A stretch of 64,000 bases of DNA from Xanthocytophaga flava (GTDB lineage Bacteria > Bacteroidota > Bacteroidia > Cytophagales > 172606-1). Positions within the stretch are counted from its first letter, which is position 1. Every line of letters starts with the position of its first letter. The notes under the pieces are model-generated. The model saw only the letters and a list, made by a program, of their open reading frames with translations, made no database searches and had not been told where the DNA came from. The stretch spans positions 412,997 through 476,996 of the forward strand of contig JASJOS010000006.1 in the NCBI GenBank assembly GCA_030068525.1. The letters run 5' to 3'. Below, one piece after another: positions 26,081-33,567 of the stretch. The position numbers were made by a program, and so were the translations under genes.

Positions 26081-27211
26081 ATGCCTGAGCTAAGCCAGAA
26101 TGAGTCTGCAGATCATTTTTTACAACTCATTCAGAAATCACGGAAAGGAAAATTTAAGCTCTACATAGGAATGAGTGCTGGTGTTGGAAAGACATACAGA
26201 ATGCTTCAGGAAGCCCACCAGTTGATTCGTAGTGGTATTAATCTGAAAATCGGATTTGTAGAAACACACAATAGAGCAGAAACTGCTGCATTGGTAGGAG
26301 ATCTGCCAACTATTTCCAGAAAAAAAGTATTTTATAAAAGTAAGGAACTGGAAGAAATGGACCTGCAGTCTATTCTAAATCAGCATCCGGAAGTGGTAAT
26401 AGTAGATGAGCTGGCACATACCAATATTCCTGGTAGCAAAAATGAGAAAAGATGGCAGGATGTGGTTGAACTGCTTCAGGCTGGTATAAGTGTGATAAGT
26501 GCTGTAAACATCCAGCATCTTGAAAGCCTGAACAACCAGGTATATCATATTACCTCAGTTGAGGTATCCGAACGAGTGCCTGATCATGTACTGCGTATGG
26601 CGGACGAGATAGTGAACATTGATTTGCCTGCAGATGAACTGATTCAACGACTCAAGGATGGAAAAATATACCATGGTGCAAAAATAGCAGCTGCGTTATC
26701 CAATTTTTTTCGGTCTGAACAGATTTTACAACTTCGAGAACTGGCATTAAAAGAGGTTGCCTATCAGGTTGAGAAAAAGATTGAAACAGAGGTGCTGGGG
26801 CCCAATCGATTACGTCCTGAAAAGCTATTGGCCTGTATTAGTTCAAACAATGAAGGGGCACAGAAGATAATTCGACAGACTGCCAGGCTTGCCAGCTACT
26901 ATGATGCCAGTTGGTATGTGGTGTATGTTCAGACTCCACGCGAAGATCCGGATAAAATTAAACTAGCATCCCAGCGCCATCTTATCAATAATTTTAAGTT
27001 GGCAACAGAGATGGGAGCAGAGGTAATACGGGTAAAAAATAAGAGTGTATCAGATGCTGTTTTAAACATTGCTTTGGAGAAACAAATTAGTTTTATCATT
27101 TTAGGTAAGCCTCATTTTAACCATTGGAATTTTGTGCTCAAGTCTACTTTATTACGAAATATGCTTCTGAAAACAGAATCCACACCTATTGATTTAATCA
27201 TTGTATCCTAA
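26081..27211 (+). CDS. kdpD: KdpD N-terminal sensor protein without kinase domain
   Basis: This 376-residue protein corresponds to only the cytoplasmic N-terminal half of E. coli KdpD (894 residues). The KdpD domain has a Walker A motif GMSAGVGKT at residues 30-38 and a Walker B-like VVIVDELAHTN near 103-113. A universal-stress-protein-like domain follows (about 250-376, with the ending KTESTPIDLIIVS). There is no membrane segment or kinase core. The next gene, which begins at the base after this stop codon, supplies membrane, HAMP and kinase parts. Together they form a split KdpD. The protein senses intracellular K+/ATP state in known systems. Confidence 0.93.
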   Translation: MPELSQNESADHFLQLIQKSRKGKFKLYIGMSAGVGKTYRMLQEAHQLIRSGINLKIGFVETHNRAETAALVGDLPTISRKKVFYKSKELEEMDLQSILNQHPEVVIVDELAHTNIPGSKNEKRWQDVVELLQAGISVISAVNIQHLESLNNQVYHITSVEVSERVPDHVLRMADEIVNIDLPADELIQRLKDGKIYHGAKIAAALSNFFRSEQILQLRELALKEVAYQVEKKIETEVLGPNRLRPEKLLACISSNNEGAQKIIRQTARLASYYDASWYVVYVQTPREDPDKIKLASQRHLINNFKLATEMGAEVIRVKNKSVSDAVLNIALEKQISFIILGKPHFNHWNFVLKSTLLRNMLLKTESTPIDLIIVS

Positions 27212-29059
27212 ATGAAAATAAAAACCAAACTGGTAGCAGGGATTGCTTTTTTATTTGCCTTATTCGTTATCATCGGTGGGTTGGGTGCATATTTTATTAA
27301 ATTATTGTCTGATGAATCTGATCAGATTATTGAGGATAATTATGAATCTGTAGAGTACACCAAAGCCATGACGCAGGCGTTGGATGAAATGAAAAGATAC
27401 CATACTGAGTTTTTTTTCTCTCCTAATCAAGATAGCCTTACCAATCAGGTACGTGAACAAATGCTCAGACAAGCTATTGTTGTATTTGAAAAAAATCTGA
27501 AGAATGAGGAGGATAATATAACAGAGTCCGGTGAAAAAGAATTAGTACTATCTCTTCGAAGTAACTATACACATCTCTTGCAATTGACTCAGTCTGCTAC
27601 AAATAGGTCAACGCCCTCTGATTATTATTTTAATGAAATAATTCCTCAATATAAAGATCTCCAGAAGGATATTTATCAGATTTCAGAAGTAAATCTTCGT
27701 GCAATAGATCGTAAGAACAATAGTGCACAGGCTACAGCTCAAAAAGTATTGAGTTATATATCAGTGATTGGAGTGGTAGCTTTCATTGTGTATTTTACTT
27801 TCTTTTTGAATTTTCCAGGATATATCGCAAATCCCATTCAAGAGTTATCCCATAGTATCAGACTCCTTGCCAACAAGAATTATCAACAACGTTTGCATTT
27901 TACATCTAATGATGAATTTGGCGAAGTTGCTAGTGCATTTAACTCGATGGCGGAAAAATTGGATGAGTATGAAAACAGCAACCTGGCTAAAATCCTGTTT
28001 GATAAGAAACGTTTGGATACTGTAATAAATAATATGCGGGATGCTATCATCGGATTGGATGAGAACTTACGCATATTATTTATTAATCAGGAGGCTACAA
28101 AGTTGATGGTAGTAAATTCTGAAGAAGTGACAGGAAAATATGCTCCAGATATAGCACTAACCAATGACCTGATGCGGAATTTAATTCAGGATCTTGTCAC
28201 TGATGCAACTTCTGAAAGCCAAACTCCACTAAAGATTGTAGTGGACAATAAAGAATCTTATTTTACAAAGGACATTATTGATGTGGTGTTTGTGCGTACA
28301 GGTGAAACCAATTCACGCAAAATCGGTTATGTAATTGTTCTTAAAAACATTACTCATTTTCAGGAGCTAAACGTGGCCAAAACTAACTTCATCGCCACAA
28401 TTTCGCATGAATTGAAAACTCCAATATCCTCTATCAATCTAAGTTTGAAACTGCTGGAAGACGATCGTATCGGAAGTATCAACGAAGAACAGAAACATAT
28501 GATTGATAATATAAAGGCTGATACACAACGATTATTAAAAATTACCCGTGAACTACTGGATCTGACACAGGTAGAGACTGGAAATATCCAGTTACATTTC
28601 AGAGCTACTAAACCACAAGAGATTATTGATTATGCATATGAAGCTCTAAAGGCACAGATAGAACAAAAAGATATACAAATAGAGATTATTGCTGACTATT
28701 CACTTCCTGAATTATACATTGATCGGGAGAAAACGGCTTGGGTAATGATTAATCTCTTGTCAAACGCAATACGTTATTCTTCTAAACAAAGCAAAATCAT
28801 CATACGGGCAACGGAGGAAAATAAAACTGTGGTTTTTTCTGTACAGGATTTTGGGAAAGGAATTGACAAAGTTTACCAGGAAAAAATATTTGAACGGTAT
28901 TTTCGTATTCCTGAACAGAGTAATGGTTCTTTAGGTACAGGCTTGGGATTGGCCATTTCAAAGGAATTTATAACCGCACAAGGCGGAAAAATATGGGTGG
29001 AAAGTGAACCTGAGCAAGGAAGTATTTTCATGTTTACAATTCCTGTAACATTGGTATAA
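27212..29059 (+). CDS. Membrane sensor histidine kinase, kinase half of split KdpD
   Basis: This 615-residue protein has a first membrane helix (LVAGIAFLFALFVIIGGLGAYFI), a helical periplasmic domain of about 150 residues and a second helix near 185-205. HAMP (NPIQELSHSIRLLANKNYQQR), a PAS-like domain and HisKA with His399 (ATISHELKTPISSINL) follow, and HATPase_c carries QDFGKGI and GTGLGLAISKEFI. The start codon follows directly on the kdpD stop (TAAATG). The periplasmic domain is quite unlike the four-helix membrane part of classic KdpD, so the signal may be different. The most likely partner is the NtrC-type regulator at 18327-19676 (inference). Confidence 0.92.
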   Translation: MKIKTKLVAGIAFLFALFVIIGGLGAYFIKLLSDESDQIIEDNYESVEYTKAMTQALDEMKRYHTEFFFSPNQDSLTNQVREQMLRQAIVVFEKNLKNEEDNITESGEKELVLSLRSNYTHLLQLTQSATNRSTPSDYYFNEIIPQYKDLQKDIYQISEVNLRAIDRKNNSAQATAQKVLSYISVIGVVAFIVYFTFFLNFPGYIANPIQELSHSIRLLANKNYQQRLHFTSNDEFGEVASAFNSMAEKLDEYENSNLAKILFDKKRLDTVINNMRDAIIGLDENLRILFINQEATKLMVVNSEEVTGKYAPDIALTNDLMRNLIQDLVTDATSESQTPLKIVVDNKESYFTKDIIDVVFVRTGETNSRKIGYVIVLKNITHFQELNVAKTNFIATISHELKTPISSINLSLKLLEDDRIGSINEEQKHMIDNIKADTQRLLKITRELLDLTQVETGNIQLHFRATKPQEIIDYAYEALKAQIEQKDIQIEIIADYSLPELYIDREKTAWVMINLLSNAIRYSSKQSKIIIRATEENKTVVFSVQDFGKGIDKVYQEKIFERYFRIPEQSNGSLGTGLGLAISKEFITAQGGKIWVESEPEQGSIFMFTIPVTLV

Positions 29060-29060
29060 A

Positions 29061-29076
29061 TGGCATTCATGTTACT
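29061..29076 (+). promoter_or_regulatory. Sigma-54-like promoter element (TGGCAT-N5-TTACT)
   Basis: TGGCATTCATGTTACT lies directly after the kinase stop codon and has exact sigma-54 box spacing, with TTAC in place of TTGC. It would serve the gene at 29091 (or its internal ATG at 29109). Confidence 0.35.
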
Positions 29077-29090
29077 TGTAAACCCATAGT

Positions 29091-29732
29091 ATGATAAATA
29101 AACCCAATATGTCACCACAGGAAGAAGAAAATTTATTCTGGAATGCAATTGAAAAATCTAATAGATCACAAAGCTCTCACTGGAGTGATTATGATATTGA
29201 AGAACATCTTGAGAGTCTGATTAAGCTACTTTCTCATCATACCAAAGAAGAATTGATAATTTTTGAAAAGGTATTTCAGGAAAAGATGTATGAGCTTTAT
29301 ACTACGGAAATTGCTGAATTGTCAATAATCTTAGAGAATGGATATACTGTAGAAGGAGAAAAAATTATTTTTGGTAATGGTCTTTCAACTGATGGTTTCA
29401 TCTACTTTCGATGCTGGCTTTTATTAAAAGGCAAACAGTTCTTTGACGATATTACAAAGGATATAAACGCTTTTATTAATGGAAAGTATAGTTTTGATAT
29501 AGGGGATACTTGGGCTGAAGGACTTTTATATGTTTCAGAAGAGGCATATGCTGTCTATAATGATAATGAGGAGAAGATTGAAATTCAGGATGCTGTGGCG
29601 AAGCTTTTTCCCGAAGTTATTCATTATGATTTAGTAGATGAAGAAATGAAAAGAGAACCTATGGAGGGTGAGGATTTACAAAATATGTATCCGGAGCTAA
29701 TCAATGTAATTACAGATCTTAGGAATGAGTAA
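29091..29732 (+). CDS. DUF4240-domain protein
   Basis: This 213-residue soluble, acidic protein has the DUF4240 pattern near its N-terminus (FWNAIEKSNRS, then YDIEEHLESLIKLLSHHTKEELIIFEKVF). FIYFRCWLLLKGKQFF and EGLLYVSEEAYAVYND follow later. DUF4240 proteins are widespread, cytoplasmic and of unknown function, with some resemblance to immunity-type helper proteins of bacterial competition systems. No toxin gene is next to it. An internal ATG at 29109 is an alternative start. It follows the kdp kinase by 31 bp but may have its own promoter. Confidence 0.75.
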   Translation: MINKPNMSPQEEENLFWNAIEKSNRSQSSHWSDYDIEEHLESLIKLLSHHTKEELIIFEKVFQEKMYELYTTEIAELSIILENGYTVEGEKIIFGNGLSTDGFIYFRCWLLLKGKQFFDDITKDINAFINGKYSFDIGDTWAEGLLYVSEEAYAVYNDNEEKIEIQDAVAKLFPEVIHYDLVDEEMKREPMEGEDLQNMYPELINVITDLRNE

Positions 29733-29746
29733 ACTGTTGTGAAATA

Positions 29747-29789
29747 AAAAATGTGATAGTTAATGGGAGTCATTAACTATCACATTTTT
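29747..29789. terminator. Bidirectional terminator, 19-bp stem
   Basis: The arms 29747-29765 (AAAAATGTGATAGTTAATG) and 29771-29789 are perfectly complementary with a GGAGT loop. It serves both convergent genes at 29091-29732 and 29809-30270. Confidence 0.92.
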
Positions 29790-29808
29790 CTACTATCAAT
29801 TATACAAC

Positions 29809-30270
29809 TTAATAGGCTGCCTGGCTGGAGCGCAAATATTGACTGATTGTATCATGCGTTCTTTGGATACTATCCCGCTGACGAAGCAGAGTTTCACGTA
29901 GACTTGCAGATACATTGTCTTCCAATGCGTCGTCATACGCTTTAATAGCTGCCTTATCTCCAAATTCGCAAGAACTCAGAATAGATTCACGATCTTTACC
30001 TGTGAAAGCTGCTTTCAGATCCATCCATGCTTTGTGGATTTGTCCTGTAGCCGTAGTGCCTCTTTCTGGCTCACCACCTAATGTTGTCACTTCCTGTATT
30101 AAATCATTACGGAAGCCTCTGCTCTCATGGATAAGATTGGCAAACATGGCCTTCAGGTCTACATCTTCAAATTCAACATCTTTCATGGCTCTTTCGTAGC
30201 CTTCAATCCGATCATTCAAAATTTCTATAACATCATTTAAAATAGAAATTGATTTTTCACTAGCTGACAT
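29809..30270 (-). CDS. PA2169-family four-helix-bundle protein (DUF2383)
   Basis: This 153-residue protein matches the family closely: SILNDVIEILNDRIEGYERAM, LKAMFANLIHESRGFRNDL, LGGEPERGTTATGQIHKAWMDLKAAFTGKDRESIL, CEFGDKAAIKAYDDAL and LRETLLRQRDSIQRTHDTI. The fold is ferritin-like, but the function is unknown. It is often found in stress or desiccation gene sets. TGGCAT on the minus strand at 30336-30331 precedes it by 60 bp. The more divergent relative at 5521-6039 makes two such genes in this window. Confidence 0.92.
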   Translation of the reverse strand: MSASEKSISILNDVIEILNDRIEGYERAMKDVEFEDVDLKAMFANLIHESRGFRNDLIQEVTTLGGEPERGTTATGQIHKAWMDLKAAFTGKDRESILSSCEFGDKAAIKAYDDALEDNVSASLRETLLRQRDSIQRTHDTISQYLRSSQAAY

Positions 30271-30356
30271 AAAAAACTTTATTTAGGTTAATAATCAATA
30301 CATATTTATGTCTCAATTGCCAAAAAATATATGCCATGTGGTTTTGAGGTTATCAT

Positions 30357-30404
30357 AAAAAAGCAACAACCTACCTGTATATACAGGTAGGTTGTTGCTT
30401 TTTT
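30357..30404. terminator. Bidirectional terminator, 48-bp perfect palindrome
   Basis: The two 24-bp arms meet at 30380/30381 and have core GCAACAACCTACCTG. In the folded RNA, TATA forms the loop. It ends the gene at 30431-31000 and lies just upstream of the promoter region of the PA2169-like gene. Confidence 0.92.
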
Positions 30405-30430
30405 ATACTTTATATGCGTTTAATGCGTCA

Positions 30431-31000
30431 TTATGCCGTTTTTGGATTGAATACTTCCGCATCTGTAGAACCCAGACCAGATTGGGTATTATAATCAGCA
30501 ACAGAGCTTCCTAATGGTTTGCTTGCAGCTTCACCTACAGACATATCTACATAATTTAGATTTTCAATACGTTGCTCAATGTGATCAATCAGGAACGATG
30601 GACCATCAATTACAGCATTGCGTTCTTTTACTTCAACTACTATAGGTCTATTCATTGATCCTGCAATCATGGTCGGGATATAGATATACCGATTGTTTTC
30701 TTTGTGATCCATTGCATAACCACTTGCTTGCAGAATAGCATCCAAGCGATCTTGTCCTGTATCAGAGTCACCATAGCGAACACTGGTATGTGAAAGTGTA
30801 TTACGGCTTGCAAAGCGATATATATCAACTGCAAGAGCTACACCCCAAAAACCTATGAATAGCCATAAACGCCAGTCCAGGCTAGTACTTCCCTTTTGCC
30901 AGTAGGACAAGCCCATGAATAAACCGATGATACCTGCCATGATTAAAGCGGAGAAAGCAACTCTCTTGGTTACTAAGGCTCCAATATTGGTGTCTTTCAT
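30431..31000 (-). CDS. Hypothetical two-helix membrane protein (189 aa)
   Basis: Two hydrophobic helices lie at about residues 15-34 and 44-62 (FSALIMAGIIGLFMGLSYW; LWLFIGFWGVALAVDIYRF). A cytoplasmic domain of about 125 residues follows, with a compact mixed fold (DAILQASGYAMDHKENNRYIYIPTMIAG, VVEVKERNAVIDGPSFLIDHIEQRIE). The last 35 residues are Ser/Gly-rich and probably disordered. I do not recognise the family. The neighbours are stress-type genes and there is a strong terminator downstream. Confidence 0.75.
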   Translation of the reverse strand: MKDTNIGALVTKRVAFSALIMAGIIGLFMGLSYWQKGSTSLDWRLWLFIGFWGVALAVDIYRFASRNTLSHTSVRYGDSDTGQDRLDAILQASGYAMDHKENNRYIYIPTMIAGSMNRPIVVEVKERNAVIDGPSFLIDHIEQRIENLNYVDMSVGEAASKPLGSSVADYNTQSGLGSTDAEVFNPKTA

Positions 31001-31523
31001 ACTTGTAATTGTTATGATAAAAACATTTTTACTATGAGAATTCAGATTTGATGTAGAACTAATACAATATTAGTTTCTTTTGATTTTTGTTAGAATTTGT
31101 TTATATCCGAAATATTGCGCTGTAAGGTTATCTAACTGTTTAGTGGTTCGTGGCCTGAAAAAATGGATACTTCACTAAGTTAAAGTATTCTTTTTTAAAG
31201 AACAAGTTTTCTTATAGTAAGATTGTTCCTTTAACATAAATACCATTTTTACCAGAATGGTGACCGTTAGAATGGGAAAATTTTTATAAATACTGATAAG
31301 GTTTTAAAATGTGACCCTATTCAGAAGATCCGGTGTAAGAAAAAATGTAAGAAATAAACCTTTTTTCGTTGTTTTTGAGTTAAATGAAAAATATCTATAC
31401 TCTTTCTAAGATAGGGATTCCGGATACTTTTATAGTTAACAGTGTTTACATTTGAAATTACTTTTGATTTTTTGGGAAGAGTAGTTGAATTTTGCCATAC
31501 TATCACCTGACAGAAGATGACTT
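31001..31523. other. Intergenic region, 523 bp
   Basis: This AT-rich region lies between divergent genes. It has an imperfect inverted repeat (TTAAAGAACAA at 31195-31205 with a near complement ending about 31233), and an 11-mer ACTAAGTTAAA also found near 9862 before rpoN. A 61-codon leftward frame at 31321-31506 has no supporting features. I see no convincing gene. Confidence 0.5.
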
Positions 31524-32516
31524 ATGCCTTATTTACAAGAGACAACCTATAGATCACCCTTTTATTTATTTAATGGTCATTTACAGACGATCATCCCGGC
31601 TGTTATGCGAAAGGTAAACGGTATATCCTATTACAGAGAACGTATAACTACTCCTGACGAAGATTTTCTGGATTTGGATTGGGCTTTTGCAGAAAATAAA
31701 AGAAAAACAGAGCCTACCCCATTAGCCATTATTAGTCATGGACTAGAAGGGGATAGTCAACGTCCTTATGTAACAGGGATGGTACGTATGTTAACATCAG
31801 AAGGCTACGATGTACTTGCATGGAACTATAGAAGTTGTAGTGGCGAAATAAACCGTCAGAGAAGATTCTATCATATTGGAGCTACCGATGATTTACACAC
31901 AGTAGTTGAGTATATAACTCAAATGAAGCCAGAATATACGGAAATCGTTTTGTTAGGATTTAGTGCGGGAGGCAACATTACTCTAAAATATCTGGGTGAA
32001 CAAGGTGCTTTACTAGCACCATTTATTAAAAAGTCAGTAGTATTTTCAGTTCCTTTAGATGTGAAAACCAGTAGTGCTAAGATTTCGAAGCCTCAAAATT
32101 TTATTTATGAACAACGGTTTTTGCGTAGTCTTCGAAAAAAAATTCTCAAAAAAGCTGAAATTATGCCGCAGGAGATTGATATAATGCCTCTTCAGACTAT
32201 CCGTAAGCTTAAGGAATTTGATGACGTATATACGGCTCCTCTACATGGATTTAAAGATGCAGTTGATTATTATACCCGGAATAGTTCCAAGTTTTTTTTG
32301 CAAGGGATTAAGGTTCCCACATTAATTGTCAATGCTATTAACGATCCTTTCTTATCCCCTGAATGCTTTGATCAGTCTCTGGTGACAAATCTTCCAAATG
32401 TATGGTTACAGATCACTCAGGCAGGTGGACATTGTGGGTTTATGTATCAGTCATTACAAAACACTTTTTGGTCTGAGACGAGAGCTTTATCTTTCTTAAA
32501 GGAGTCTCATTTCTAG
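31524..32516 (+). CDS. YheT-family alpha/beta hydrolase
   Basis: This 330-residue cytoplasmic hydrolase of the AB_hydrolase_4/YheT family has the oxyanion loop SHGLEGDSQRPYVTGM (near residue 73). The nucleophile elbow is GFSAGGNITLKYLGEQG (about 147-163), the acid loop is NDPFL (about 273) and the catalytic His is in AGGHCGFM (about 296-303). The N-terminal sequence FYLFNGHLQTIIPA is the family hallmark. Substrates in this family are poorly known, probably esters of lipids or sterols. A sterol-desaturase-like enzyme is encoded on the opposite strand, 15 bp away, and a link by substrate is possible but unproven. Confidence 0.9.
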   Translation: MPYLQETTYRSPFYLFNGHLQTIIPAVMRKVNGISYYRERITTPDEDFLDLDWAFAENKRKTEPTPLAIISHGLEGDSQRPYVTGMVRMLTSEGYDVLAWNYRSCSGEINRQRRFYHIGATDDLHTVVEYITQMKPEYTEIVLLGFSAGGNITLKYLGEQGALLAPFIKKSVVFSVPLDVKTSSAKISKPQNFIYEQRFLRSLRKKILKKAEIMPQEIDIMPLQTIRKLKEFDDVYTAPLHGFKDAVDYYTRNSSKFFLQGIKVPTLIVNAINDPFLSPECFDQSLVTNLPNVWLQITQAGGHCGFMYQSLQNTFWSETRALSFLKESHF

Positions 32517-32531
32517 AATCCAGCAATAATC

Positions 32532-33284
32532 TTATTCTTTTGTAGATTGCTCTCTGTTTCGTTGAAATTGCTCTGTATAATCAGGCGCAATTGTACCAAA
32601 TAACGAATCCCAAAATGTAGTGTAGAACCCAAAGTTGTATTGCTCATTTTGATGATGCTGGTAATGAAAAGTAGCAGTGGCGATCAGTTTTACTACTGGA
32701 ATTCTGAGCCAATTGGCTGGAAATAATTCAACATTCATATGTCCCAGCATTCCAAAAATGACATTTAATGTCAGATACAGAATCACAGCATATAAATTGG
32801 CTGGAAATACTAATAATAAAATAACCCATAAACTTCCAAATGAAAACGTTTCAAAGGGATGCAACACGAAAAGATCAATAGGCTGAGGATTTGTGTATGT
32901 ATGATGTAGTTTATGTACAATTGAATAAAGGAAGGTTCGGTGAACAATATAATGGAGAAAGAACATGACTGCATCCATAGTTAGAATGAGTATAATTGAG
33001 TCTATAACAATGCGATAGGAAATACTTTCATCAAATTGTATGTATCCCCGCTTCCAGCATTCATAACCTGCATACGTAATAAGAGTATTGATAATAACTG
33101 AAATAGAAGCCATTAAAACTTCTTTACTGGTTAATGTCTCAACTAATTTTGAGAGTTGCTTTATACATAAACCATAGGTCAACCAGTTGCTGATAAGCAA
33201 TGTTAATAGGACAAGAGTTGCATTCTCAAGCCAAAAAAATCCAAAGGCTTCCCAACGATTAATACTTTCCAAAAAGTGCAGCAT
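32532..33284 (-). CDS. Sterol desaturase/fatty-acid hydroxylase-family membrane enzyme
   Basis: This 250-residue integral membrane di-iron enzyme has histidine clusters HYIVHR, HKLHHTY and HYQHHQNEQYNFG in the family order. Four or five hydrophobic segments precede or interleave these. Such enzymes hydroxylate or desaturate lipids using O2; in bacteria the substrates include fatty acids, hopanoids and carotenoids. It ends 15 bp from the convergent hydrolase gene without a visible terminator between them. Substrate cannot be read from sequence. Confidence 0.88.
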   Translation of the reverse strand: MLHFLESINRWEAFGFFWLENATLVLLTLLISNWLTYGLCIKQLSKLVETLTSKEVLMASISVIINTLITYAGYECWKRGYIQFDESISYRIVIDSIILILTMDAVMFFLHYIVHRTFLYSIVHKLHHTYTNPQPIDLFVLHPFETFSFGSLWVILLLVFPANLYAVILYLTLNVIFGMLGHMNVELFPANWLRIPVVKLIATATFHYQHHQNEQYNFGFYTTFWDSLFGTIAPDYTEQFQRNREQSTKE

Positions 33285-33567
33285 AGGATAAAATAGTAAA
33301 TGACGTGCTGTAAATTAAGTAGATTAGCTTGTTTATATAAGAGTGATTCTCTCTTTTCCTTACAAAGCACCTATTCCATATGATTTTGCCAGTTTTGCTG
33401 ATATCTATCTTCTTCAGAATAATGGGAATGAACAATTTACAAAATGGCAACGTTATGAAGTCATTGAAAAAAAGTATTTTTGTAATAGGCAAACTTCTTA
33501 CTTACATTAATGCTTTCTGCCTGTAAACTATTGTCTCTGATCTGATAACCGCATAATCCATCACATT

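Noticed and set aside
31321..31506. 61-codon leftward frame upstream of the YheT-like gene
   Set aside because: It lies in an AT-rich intergenic region, is Lys/Asn-rich by base composition, and ends without a terminator or neighbour.
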